This document shows, in pieces, positions 1-8,239 of a stretch of DNA of 64,000 nt (positions within the stretch are counted from its first letter, which is position 1; every line of letters begins with the position of its first letter). The position numbers and the translations under genes are program-made. The stretch comes from Acidimicrobiia bacterium (lineage in GTDB: Bacteria > Actinomycetota > Acidimicrobiia > IMCC26256 > JAGNEX01). The notes below the pieces were generated by a model, which was given only the letters and a program-made list of their open reading frames with translations, did no database searches and was not told the DNA's origin. The stretch covers positions 898,001-962,000 of the forward strand of contig JACJWE010000001.1 of assembly GCA_020637365.1 (NCBI GenBank), in the 5' to 3' direction.

Positions 1-914
1 TCGAGCTTCAGCCCCGCCTGACGAATGGCCGGGTCGTGGCCTTCAACCGACTGAAGCGCACCTTTATGGGAGTCGACAGGCTCGTCATAGAGCCCGAAGC
101 TCATCATCTGGGGGTGACAGGAAAACCCGGACCCAAGTGCCTTGAGGTCGTCGCCGAAGCCAGAGTTGCTCAACAACTGGGCGTTGCCGAACGCTCCTGC
201 GGCGAGGACGACTTCACGAGCCTCGATCGTTGCCCGGTTGCCTCGATGCGTTCCATGGATGCCGACGGTGCCAAAAGGGCGTTCGACGATGCGTTCGACT
301 TCCCATTCGGTCTCGACGCGCAAGCCGGCGTCGATGGCCTGGGGAATTTGGGCGACCAGGGTGGACTGTTTGGAATCGCGCGGGCAGCCTCCGAGGCAGA
401 CGATGCAGTCCGATCCCATATCCAGTTTGCAGTCAGCCTGGGCTCTGTCGATGGGTTCCCAACCAATTCCTTGGCCGTCGAGTGCATCGATGAACAGTTC
501 TGCACTTCGGTTCCGGAAGCGTGAGGGGATCTGGCCGTGGATGACGGTACTGTCGAGCTCGTCATAGATCGGGTCCATGACTGCAGGGGTCAACCAGTCG
601 ATCCCTGATCGATCTCGCCAATCGTCCCAGGCGAGTTGGTCAAAACGGCTGAGGTCGGCTTGATTCAATACCGAGGTGCCACCCAAACACCGCCCCCGCA
701 TCATGCCGAGTGTTCCGTCCTTGGTTACTTCGAGGCCGCCGGACCAAAACATCTCGGCCGTATAGCCAATCTCATCGGGTGGAAAGTTGTCTCGGGTAAA
801 GTGACGGCCAGCCTCGAGCAGCGCGACCCTGGCACCTCCGCGAGTCAGATCATGGGCGATGCGGCCTCCCGATACGCCGGATCCGATGACGACAAAGTCA
901 TATGTTGTACCCAA
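1..914 (-). CDS. GMC-family FAD-dependent oxidoreductase, C-terminus cut off by window edge
   Basis: Flavoenzyme of the glucose-methanol-choline family, which oxidises alcohols or sterols using FAD. Reading the minus strand from a TTG at 914 gives GTTYDFVVIGSGVSGG, the N-terminal dinucleotide-binding glycine motif. A Cys-rich stretch CIVCLGGCP follows, as in cholesterol-oxidase-like GMC proteins, and then VVLAAGAFGNAQLL, which matches GMC signature 2. A GGAGG lies five bases upstream of the TTG, and this decided the start. About 304 residues are visible and the frame is still open at base 1, so the substrate-binding and C-terminal parts are missing. It diverges from the heme operon. The substrate cannot be told from this fragment; a sterol or long-chain alcohol is possible. 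Confidence 0.85.
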   Translation of the reverse strand, partial: MGTTYDFVVIGSGVSGGRIAHDLTRGGARVALLEAGRHFTRDNFPPDEIGYTAEMFWSGGLEVTKDGTLGMMRGRCLGGTSVLNQADLSRFDQLAWDDWRDRSGIDWLTPAVMDPIYDELDSTVIHGQIPSRFRNRSAELFIDALDGQGIGWEPIDRAQADCKLDMGSDCIVCLGGCPRDSKQSTLVAQIPQAIDAGLRVETEWEVERIVERPFGTVGIHGTHRGNRATIEAREVVLAAGAFGNAQLLSNSGFGDDLKALGSGFSCHPQMMSFGLYDEPVDSHKGALQSVEGHDPAIRQAGLKL

Positions 915-1154
915 CGCATCCTCCAAATGTCACGTCCGCATCCCGAGCCAGCAAGTCCAAACCCGGGACGACACGAGCGCAATACCCCCGTGTCCGGGTG
1001 CCCAAGACGAAGTCGGGAGGCGTGCTCCGTCGAGCTGCATCGTGCCCGGTCCGCACCGCTCCGGTCAACCGGGAAGGGTTGCGGGCGCGACACGCCACTC
1101 GGCGGATCAGGACCGGATGGCGGGGTGCATCGAGGTCCGTGGCAACATCGGGGT

Positions 1155-2051
1155 ATGAACACGAGACGCCACGATGTCGAACCGATGATGTCAGAGGTCC
1201 AAGAGCGATGTTGTGCCGTTCTCGAAGCGGCGAGCGGCTCCCAACATTTTGTCGATGACCTTTGGGAACGTCCCGAAGGCGGTGGTGGCAATAGCCGGAC
1301 CGTCGCTGGTGGCGGTCCGATCGAAAAGGCCGCGGTGAATATGTCGGCGGTTTGGGGTCCGGCTCCCCCCGAACTTGCAGAACATCTGACCAACCCGGCG
1401 GCCAGCTTTTACGCGACCGGTGTGTCGCTGATCGTCCATCCGTCGAATCCGTTTGCACCGACGGCACACGCAAATGTTCGTTACTTCGAAACCGACAATG
1501 GCGATTGGTGGTTTGGTGGCGGCGTCGACATGACGCCCTATTACCTGTTCGATGAGGACGCCGTGAGCTTTCACCGTCACATCGCTGATATCTGTGCTCG
1601 CCACCCCGACGTTGCCGATTACCCAGCTTGGAAGCGCTGGTGCGACGAATACTTCTTTCTGCCTCACCGAGGCGAGGCCCGGGGCATTGGCGGCATCTTC
1701 TTCGATCACCAAAATTCTGATTTTGACCAGGTATTCGCGTTCGTCCAAGACCTGGGAATGCATCTCCTCGACGCGTACGGGGACATCCTGGCGCAGCGAA
1801 AAGATACCGACTTTGATTCGACCAATCTCGCTTGGCAGCGCGCACGCCGCGGTCGATACGTCGAGTTCAACCTTCTCTGGGACCGCGGCACCCGGTTCGG
1901 TATCCAGTCTCATGGGAGAACCGAATCGATTTTGGCGTCGATGCCGCCAACGGTGACTTTTGAGTACGGTGGTCCGACGCCGTCGAACGAGGCTGAACAA
2001 GCGCTCATGGACCTGGTAACCGGGCAACCTCGTGATTGGTTGACGCCGTGA
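1155..2051 (+). CDS. hemF: Oxygen-dependent coproporphyrinogen III oxidase
   Basis: Converts coproporphyrinogen III to protoporphyrinogen IX by two oxygen-dependent decarboxylations in the cytoplasm. The 298-residue product matches the usual length (about 299). Family motifs are all present: HPSNPFAPTAHANVRYF (95-111), GGGVDMTPYY (121-130), GEARGIGGIFFD (173-184) and RGRYVEFNLLWDRGT (232-246). The open frame extends far upstream, but similarity starts only near the ATG at 1155; ATGs at 1185/1188 are alternatives. It is first in a hemF-hemE-hemH-hemY cluster. HemF is the protoporphyrin-route enzyme and is uncommon in actinobacteria, which usually use the coproporphyrin route. Confidence 0.93.
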   Translation: MNTRRHDVEPMMSEVQERCCAVLEAASGSQHFVDDLWERPEGGGGNSRTVAGGGPIEKAAVNMSAVWGPAPPELAEHLTNPAASFYATGVSLIVHPSNPFAPTAHANVRYFETDNGDWWFGGGVDMTPYYLFDEDAVSFHRHIADICARHPDVADYPAWKRWCDEYFFLPHRGEARGIGGIFFDHQNSDFDQVFAFVQDLGMHLLDAYGDILAQRKDTDFDSTNLAWQRARRGRYVEFNLLWDRGTRFGIQSHGRTESILASMPPTVTFEYGGPTPSNEAEQALMDLVTGQPRDWLTP

Positions 2052-2157
2052 TCGGCGAACGAGGTGTCGGTATGGAACACGGGCCGGACCCGAACCGTTC
2101 GGGGACGCGAGGTGACGGCATAGTCGGACTCATGTCCCATCTGAAAGGTCAGCTTTG

Positions 2158-3177
2158 ATGAGCGTGCAACGTCCCCTGGTTCAAGCGGTTCTCGGCAATC
2201 CAGTCGACCGCGTGCCGATGTGGATGATGCGCCAAGCTGGCCGCTACCTACCGGAGTATCGCGAGCTGCGCAAAGGCAAAACTTTTCAAGAGTCGGTGCA
2301 CGATGTCGACACGGCCGCAGAGATCACACTGCAACCTATCCGGCGCTTCGGTTTTGATGGTGCGGTCGTGTTTCTCGACATCATGACGCCGCTCGAAGCG
2401 ATGGATGTTGAGGTGACGTTTGCTCCTGGGCCGACGCTGACACCGCGTTCACTGCGAGAGATCGCGGACCTTCCCAGTTTTGAGTCCGAGCGGTTGAGTT
2501 TTGTCGGCGACATCATTGCTTCTGTGCGCCGTCAGGCACCGGAACAATGTGCGGTGATCGGCTTTTCTGGTGCGCCGTTGACCTTGTTGGCGTATTTGAC
2601 CGAAGGCGGTGGCAGCCCAAACTTCTTTTCGTTGCGTAGCCAGCTGCTTGCCGATCGGGGTCTTGCCCGCGACGCTCTCCATCGGGTCGCCGACGCGATG
2701 AACGCGTATCTAGCGCTGCAGGTTGCTGCGGGGGCCGATGTCGTTCAACTCTTTGATACGTGGGCTGGTTTGCTCGCCAAAGACGAACTGATCGATCTGG
2801 CGTATCCGGCCGCAGCTCGGACCCTCGCCGGGATCGATGTCCCCCGCATCTACTTCGCTCCTAACACCGTTCATGGCTACGAGTCGGTGGCGAGCATCGT
2901 CGACGCTGACGCCTATGGGTTGGATTGGCGGCTACCCGTCATCGAAGCTTGGGACCGCATCGGTGCCAGGGCGGTCCAGGGAAACTTGGACCCGGCGGTC
3001 CTATTGACCGATGAATCGACGATCCGGCGACGCTGCGAACAGATACTCGATGGTGTCGACGGGCGTCCGGGCTACGTGTTCAATCTCGGACACGGCATCG
3101 ATCGCCACTCACCGGTCGCCAACGTCGAAGCGATGGTCGACGCCGTGCGTTCACATCGCAGCGGGGGCTTAGCATGA
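2158..3177 (+). CDS. hemE: Uroporphyrinogen III decarboxylase
   Basis: Removes four carboxyl groups from uroporphyrinogen III to give coproporphyrinogen III. The 339-residue product has the substrate-binding N-terminal motif MRQAGRYLPEY (24-34) and the conserved FLDIMTPLEAM and FNLGHGI segments; length is normal for the family. A TTG three bases earlier is also possible, but the ATG at 2158 is preferred, with AAAGG about ten bases upstream. The stop codon lies inside the ATGA that starts hemH, so the two are probably translationally coupled. Order relative to hemF suggests one transcript making protoheme. Confidence 0.95.
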   Translation: MSVQRPLVQAVLGNPVDRVPMWMMRQAGRYLPEYRELRKGKTFQESVHDVDTAAEITLQPIRRFGFDGAVVFLDIMTPLEAMDVEVTFAPGPTLTPRSLREIADLPSFESERLSFVGDIIASVRRQAPEQCAVIGFSGAPLTLLAYLTEGGGSPNFFSLRSQLLADRGLARDALHRVADAMNAYLALQVAAGADVVQLFDTWAGLLAKDELIDLAYPAAARTLAGIDVPRIYFAPNTVHGYESVASIVDADAYGLDWRLPVIEAWDRIGARAVQGNLDPAVLLTDESTIRRRCEQILDGVDGRPGYVFNLGHGIDRHSPVANVEAMVDAVRSHRSGGLA

Positions 3178-4175
3178 TGATCGATTGGTCAGACCGAGAC
3201 GCCGGTCCTATCGGTGTCGCGGTCGCGCAACTCGGTGGCCCTCGCAACCTCGACGAAGTCGAACCGTTCATCCGTCGGATCTTTCTAGACCCCGACACGG
3301 TCCCGCTGCGTGGTGGTCGAGCCGTGCGGACCGCCTTTGGTTATGGCGTTGCTCGCCTGCGGGCACCATCGGTCCGACGAAACTATCGCCTCATCGGCTC
3401 CGGTTCACCGATCCTGCCGATCACCGAACGCCAAAGCCATCTGCTTGAGGACGCTCTGCGCCGTCGGACCCAGCGCGATGTCTTTACCGCTGTGGCGATG
3501 CGAAACGCTCGCCCCGATACCAACGACGCTGTGGCCTACCTGCAGCGGTGCTCGGTCTCTAGGCTCATCATGCTCCCCCTTTACCCGCAATACTCAGAGG
3601 CGACGACTGGCTCCTCGTACAAGGTCCTCTCCGAGGTTCTCAGACACGATGCGCCCCATCTGCCTGTGACGCTGGTCCACGATTGGTTCGATCACCCCGC
3701 CTACATCGCTTTTCAGGCCCGGCTGATCGAACAGAGCCTCGATCAACTTCCCGCCGATACCCGCCGTGAAACGGTGCTGCTGTTCTCAGCGCACGGGCTG
3801 CCAACACGGCTCATCGAAGCTGGCGACCCCTATCAGCGTCAGACCGAAGCAACGGTCGAGGCACTGGTTCGCGCACTCGGATGGTCGAATGAACATCGGC
3901 TCGCGTATCAGTCGCGCACCGGCCCAGTGGACTGGATAGGGCCTGGTACCGAGGAGATCATCGACGAACTTGCAGCCGAAGGCTTTCGGTCGATCGTCGT
4001 GGTGCCCGTCTCTTTCGTTTCGGATCACATCGAGACGCTCTATGAACTCGATATCTTGTTTCGCGAACGCGCTGAAGCGGCCGGGATCACGAGCTACACG
4101 GTCGTTCCAGCGATGAACGATTCTCCCGGTGTCGGTGATCTGCTCGCGAGCGTCTTGTTGGACGCGACCGGTTAG
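3174..4175 (+). CDS. hemH: Ferrochelatase (HemH/CpfC family)
   Basis: Inserts Fe2+ into a porphyrin in the last or near-last step of heme synthesis. The 333-residue product carries MLPLYPQYSEATTGS (133-147), the catalytic histidine in SAHGLP (H207), and SDHIETLYELD with the conserved glutamate E287. It overlaps hemE by four bases (ATGA). In most actinobacteria this family acts on coproporphyrin (CpfC). With hemF beside it, the substrate may instead be protoporphyrin IX; sequence alone does not decide this. Confidence 0.92.
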   Translation: MMIDWSDRDAGPIGVAVAQLGGPRNLDEVEPFIRRIFLDPDTVPLRGGRAVRTAFGYGVARLRAPSVRRNYRLIGSGSPILPITERQSHLLEDALRRRTQRDVFTAVAMRNARPDTNDAVAYLQRCSVSRLIMLPLYPQYSEATTGSSYKVLSEVLRHDAPHLPVTLVHDWFDHPAYIAFQARLIEQSLDQLPADTRRETVLLFSAHGLPTRLIEAGDPYQRQTEATVEALVRALGWSNEHRLAYQSRTGPVDWIGPGTEEIIDELAAEGFRSIVVVPVSFVSDHIETLYELDILFRERAEAAGITSYTVVPAMNDSPGVGDLLASVLLDATG

Positions 4176-4253
4176 TGCGGGGCCATAGGCAACTCAAGGT
4201 ACGGCAATACGGCAGCGATTCTGGTCGCGTGGCAATGGGTGTTGGAGGTCAGG

Positions 4254-5586
4254 GTGGTTCACGGCGGTGTGGCAATCGTTGGGGCGGGACTCGGGGGTTT
4301 ATGTGCGGCCGCACTCGCAGCGGATGCGGGCCTTGAACCAACGCTGTTCGACACGGCGCAGTCTCCGGGTGGAGTCGCTCGCACGGTCGTCGAGGACGGC
4401 CTTCGCCTCGAGCCGGGCGCATCAACCTTGCTCGTGCAAGAACCCGCCCTCGCCGATGTCGTTCGATGGAGCGGCGCTGCAACGTCGGAACTGACGGCGA
4501 CGGATCGGTGGGTATTCCTCGCAGGGCGCGGACTGCGACGTCTCGCACCCGGTCCAGGCCTCCTGCTCCGTCCTCCCGGTTCGCGCCTCGGCGAGCTACG
4601 CGCACTCATCACAGCATTTCGGGCGACGCCGCCATCATCCGATGTCAGCCTCGAGGACTACTGCCGGTCACACTTTGGTGCCGAGTACGGTCGGTTGATC
4701 GCGGGCTGGTCGCAAGCGGCGTCTACGCTGGCGACCCTCCGAGCTATCAGCGCGAGCATGTCTCGGACCAGTGCTCGCACTCGAGTCAGCGCAAGGAGGT
4801 TTGTGGGGCGCCGCAAAAGCGTTCCGCCAACGTTCGCGGGCCCAGCCGTCGCGTGCTCCGCGGTCGGTGGTTGCGGTCGGTGGTATGGCCGATCTAGCAG
4901 ACCGCATCGTGGCCCAACTGGGTGACAGTTGGCGGCCCCAATCGACCGTCGTCCGGGTAGACCCGCCGCACGAGTCGTCAGCCGGGCGCCTTACCGTCAA
5001 GACGGGCGGTGGTCAGCCCCGGCGCACGCCTAGTCGTTCGGTGATCTGGGCGGCAGGGCAGAGCAGCCAACCCTTCAGCACTCCCCCCCCGCAGCCACCC
5101 GGTCAGCCAGCCGATGTCGCTGTGGTGTTTCTCGCTGGCCAGCGCAGCTCGTGGGTACCCCCACATGGGATGGGCGTCCTGGTCGGACCCGACGTGCCCT
5201 TTCAGACCCGAGGAATTTTGTTTGAAAGCGAGTACACCCCGCCCGGTGCTCGATGTTCTGCATCGCAATGGCTGCTCAAGGTCATCTTCGGCGGAAAAGG
5301 CCGCGAATCGATCGACGGTCTGACCGATGATCAAATCGCACAACGTTGTCTGGTCGAGATTCGCGCGGTGCTCGATGCACCGGTCTCGCCGGACGCCATC
5401 TATGTCCTACGGCGGCGGATCCCCCAGTACGTCCTGGGTATTCCCGAATGGCGCCAAACGCTTACGCAGTGGTCTGCCGCGTCAGACGTGCATCTGACCG
5501 GCTGGGAATCGTCCGGTGTCGGCGTTCGCGACCTGGCACGTAACGCTGCGGCGATCGTGGCCGACATATCGTCTCGCTCCGGATAG
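4254..5586 (+). pseudogene. hemY: Protoporphyrinogen/coproporphyrinogen oxidase HemY, frame broken twice
   Basis: FAD enzyme that oxidises the porphyrinogen to a porphyrin. The coding potential moves through three frames. The first gives VAIVGAGLGGLCAAALAADA up to LIAGW. A one-base loss near 4704-4706 moves it to the frame reading LVASGVYAGDP, the family's signature. A second one-base loss near 4739-4741 moves it to LALESAQGGLWGA and on to the stop. Repairing both gives about 444 residues, the normal length. The GTG start at 4254 has GGAGG five bases upstream. Its place at the end of the heme operon fits. Because the step is essential and both defects are single-base losses, sequencing error is likelier than a true pseudogene. 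Confidence 0.85.
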
Positions 5587-5891
5587 GCGGTCTCGGTCGA
5601 CCCGCTGGATCGTTCGTGTCAAACGCGCCGCGCGCACGTCAGGCATGAGGTTCGCTGAGCCGGGACCCTGATCGTTCGGATGTGTAGTTCACAAGGGGCG
5701 CACTCGAGATGGCGCACGGGGGCTCGGGCTAGGTGGGTGGTGTCAAACGCTTGGCGCACGTCTCGACGTCCCGGCATCACCACTCGCGGCGTCGTCAATT
5801 CCGCCATTACGTACGGGTAGTGACGAAATCTCGTCCTTGCGAGTGGCGCGCCGGATCGCCGATCTGCACACCGACGCTTAACACCACCTAC
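5587..5891. repeat. Intergenic region with a two-part direct repeat
   Basis: This gap separates the convergent ends of hemY and the L,D-transpeptidase. The 11-mer GTGTCAAACGC occurs at 5616-5626 and again at 5740-5750. Each copy is followed by GCGCACGTC (5632-5640 and 5754-5762), giving an imperfect repeat about 124 bases apart. A 62-codon minus-strand frame (5619-5807) crosses the region, but nothing supports it as a gene. I see no tRNA fold or clear terminator. Confidence 0.4.
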
Positions 5892-6884
5892 CTAAGGCGT
5901 AATGATGACTGGAGTACCTCGCGGCACGATCCGGGCGACCTCGGCGACGACGGGGTTATAGACACGGACACAACCGTTGCTCACCGCTTTGCCCCGATTC
6001 GATGGATTCGATGTCCCGTGGATCGCAATCTGTCCGTTGCCGCCCATGAACGTTTGGTGCACGTTTGAATACGCGGACAGCGCCAACGCAAAGTTGCCGA
6101 ACACCGTCCCCTTGCCTCGAAGGTCCCATGTCTCGGCGACGAAGTACTGGCCGGTCGGCGTGGGAGTAGACCCTTTGCCGACCCCTACGCAATCCGCAAG
6201 GATCGGCTCGGAGCCCTGGTAGATGACCAACTGCTTTGAACTGAGGCTTACTTCGACGTGGTACGGAATCGACGTCAACGCGACCTCATCGGACCGGATC
6301 CAGCCTTCCGCTCCGTTGGGTCGGCGGTTGAGGAGCACTCGCAACCAGTCGCCTTGGTTTTCGAGGACCCAGAACGTGGCTGGCTGGATTTGGCCGAACT
6401 GGGTTCGTGCCGGGCTGGCGAACGCTTCGCGCAACGCTCCGCCAGGTGATTCGTAGACGTTGACGACGCTTCCCGTAGCAGTCGCGGCTTGGGAAACTCC
6501 CACGTCCCAGGATGGTGGACCGCCCTGTCCGCAGCGACCGGTCCCGCCGCGGGCAGCGGTTCCAGAACCGCTGCCGGTCCGCGAACCAGAACTCGAGCTG
6601 GAAGCAGATGCTTTGGTGGAGTTGTTCGCGGTAGCTGCGGCATAGACCACGCCGGGGCGTTGCATACCGGCGAGCTGGCCCATCTCGGAGGCCTCTGAGT
6701 CGACCGATGAGGCTCCGGACTGCCGGTTGATGGCCACGGAATCGGGAGGTTCGACATCGTTGCCGGTGAGGACAACCGATTCGTCGTTGTCAGCGACTCG
6801 ACTCAGGCTCCAAACCGCGAGACTGATCGGCAGGACGATGAGCAGAATGACAAGGAGACGGCGCCGCATTTGACCAACACTCAT
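5892..6884 (-). CDS. L,D-transpeptidase (YkuD domain) with N-terminal membrane anchor
   Basis: Cell-wall enzyme that forms 3-3 peptide cross-links or attaches proteins to peptidoglycan outside the membrane. The 330-residue product has a single N-terminal hydrophobic segment (9-28) and a low-complexity Ser/Gly linker around 90-115. An SH3-like stretch follows (about 130-205), then a C-terminal YkuD domain. The catalytic signature is present with H289 and the nucleophile in VSNGCVRV (C305). The start is uncertain: ATG at 6884 and another five codons later, neither with a clear ribosome site. The AT-rich 140 bases upstream probably hold its promoter. Confidence 0.9.
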   Translation of the reverse strand: MSVGQMRRRLLVILLIVLPISLAVWSLSRVADNDESVVLTGNDVEPPDSVAINRQSGASSVDSEASEMGQLAGMQRPGVVYAAATANNSTKASASSSSSGSRTGSGSGTAARGGTGRCGQGGPPSWDVGVSQAATATGSVVNVYESPGGALREAFASPARTQFGQIQPATFWVLENQGDWLRVLLNRRPNGAEGWIRSDEVALTSIPYHVEVSLSSKQLVIYQGSEPILADCVGVGKGSTPTPTGQYFVAETWDLRGKGTVFGNFALALSAYSNVHQTFMGGNGQIAIHGTSNPSNRGKAVSNGCVRVYNPVVAEVARIVPRGTPVIITP

Positions 6885-7026
6885 TTGGTCAACACTACTG
6901 GGCCAATAGCACGCTTGGATAGCGACTGTTGCGAGATTTTATGTAAATAGATGAATGGCTTTCCAGTGAATTCGCGCTAATAGTGAGCGGCGTTGCACCC
7001 ATTGTGGTTCATGGCGATTCCGGGTG

Positions 7027-8106
7027 TCACTTGTTGGGCTCGTGGCGATGCTCGCCGACCCACCGATCGACGCTTCGCCATTGATCTTCAAGCCAAAGAC
7101 GTTGCTCGCCCGGTTCATCCGGAATAGTCGCTCGCGGCACGCGCCAACATTTGATTTCTACATGCGCTCCGACGAAACGGCCGTTAAAAAAGTCGCCAGC
7201 GTTTGCTGTCTCTTCGAGTCCGGTGTGCGCAACGAAGAGCACATCGGCGTCGGGTAGTCGCTCCAGAAGGGTCATCGGTCCGCCCGGGCGGATGGGCAAC
7301 ACATTGTGCAGTGATTCAGCTCGGGCGAGCGCTTCGAGGTTGCCCTCGTCTGCGAACTTCTTGCGGAGCCGCTCCTGCTTTTTTGGGGTAAAACGAGTTC
7401 CTTCGGGATACACCACGACGATGTCGCCCGGTCCCAAATTCGTCGCCAGTGTGGCGACCTTGTCCAACTCGGCTGCGGTGTCGGTGCCGGATCGGTCGAC
7501 GAAGACGTTCGGGATGACCTGTGAAGCAAAAAAGATGGTCGGATCGGCCATCAGCTCCCCCTTCATCACATAGCTCAGGCGCATTCCTGTCTCCGGCCGA
7601 TGTGCGAGGTCGACAGGCAACAGCGTGTCGAGGATCGACGCGTGTCGAGCGAGCATGATGACCGGACCGGCCGCGAGCTCTTCTTGGCCTTCCACCGACC
7701 AGGTGACGTTGTAGAAACGCCGAGCTGCGTCGAGCATTGCGTTGCCCCATTTGTCCTGGAGCCAGACCATGTGACGTTTGCGGCGGGCACGTCGTCCGGG
7801 GCCGAACCCGGCTGTGAAGAACTTGATGAACGCGGCGGTGAGTGCCCACGAGTACGCTGCGAGCACGGCGGTCGCGAAGCCGTAAAAGCGCAGCGTTGCC
7901 CAACGCTTGCGCCGAACGACATCGACGGCGAACGCCGCTGGGACGAGCAGCGGCGACAACACAACCAGAAGGGCGAGTGCCGCGAAGATTCCGGCGACGG
8001 TCAGCACCGCCCGAAGGCGCCCCGTCGGGTGGTGGACATCCTCACCCCAATGCTTCCATTCGAGATGTTTCGGCACAGAGGTTTCGCTGCCGGGCCCTGG
8101 CGTCAT
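7027..8106 (-). CDS. PlsC-like 1-acyl-sn-glycerol-3-phosphate acyltransferase
   Basis: Membrane-associated acyltransferase of phospholipid or related lipid synthesis. The 359-residue product has two N-terminal hydrophobic segments (about 33-64 and 73-97), then the acyltransferase domain. Block I is RHASILD (H155, D160), a variant of NHx4D with Arg before the His. Block III is YPEGTRF (233-239). A basic patch, GRRARRKRH (104-112), lies before the domain. Substrate preference is not visible. The gene stands alone, and a hairpin precedes it that belongs to the upstream lipoprotein gene. Confidence 0.85.
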   Translation of the reverse strand: MTPGPGSETSVPKHLEWKHWGEDVHHPTGRLRAVLTVAGIFAALALLVVLSPLLVPAAFAVDVVRRKRWATLRFYGFATAVLAAYSWALTAAFIKFFTAGFGPGRRARRKRHMVWLQDKWGNAMLDAARRFYNVTWSVEGQEELAAGPVIMLARHASILDTLLPVDLAHRPETGMRLSYVMKGELMADPTIFFASQVIPNVFVDRSGTDTAAELDKVATLATNLGPGDIVVVYPEGTRFTPKKQERLRKKFADEGNLEALARAESLHNVLPIRPGGPMTLLERLPDADVLFVAHTGLEETANAGDFFNGRFVGAHVEIKCWRVPRATIPDEPGEQRLWLEDQWRSVDRWVGEHRHEPNK

Positions 8107-8154
8107 GAGCTGCCTTCTTCTTGGTTCACGAGGGGCTCATGGTACTGCGCAGCT

Positions 8155-8220
8155 GGCACGCAGCCGGAGAACGCCGGCGTGCCAGGATGGGTGGTGGTGT
8201 TTCACGCCGCCCATCCTGGC
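8155..8220 (-). terminator. Tandem hairpins after the substrate-binding lipoprotein gene
   Basis: Two adjacent inverted repeats lie just downstream of the gene ending at 8240. GGCACGC (8155-8161) pairs with GCGTGCC (8177-8183), and GCCAGGATGGG (8181-8191) pairs with CCCATCCTGGC (8210-8220). The second stem is 11 perfect base pairs. There is no strong T-tract, so this may be an intrinsic terminator of the GC-rich type. Confidence 0.65.
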
Positions 8221-8239
8221 GTCTCGCATGGCTACAGCA

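Noticed and set aside
636..1154. Upstream extension of the hemF frame to 636
   Set aside because: It runs antisense to the GMC oxidoreductase and has no similarity; HemF motifs and normal length begin at 1155.
898..2027. Long minus-strand frames across hemF
   Set aside because: Arg-rich shadows of the hemF coding sequence with no recognisable domain.
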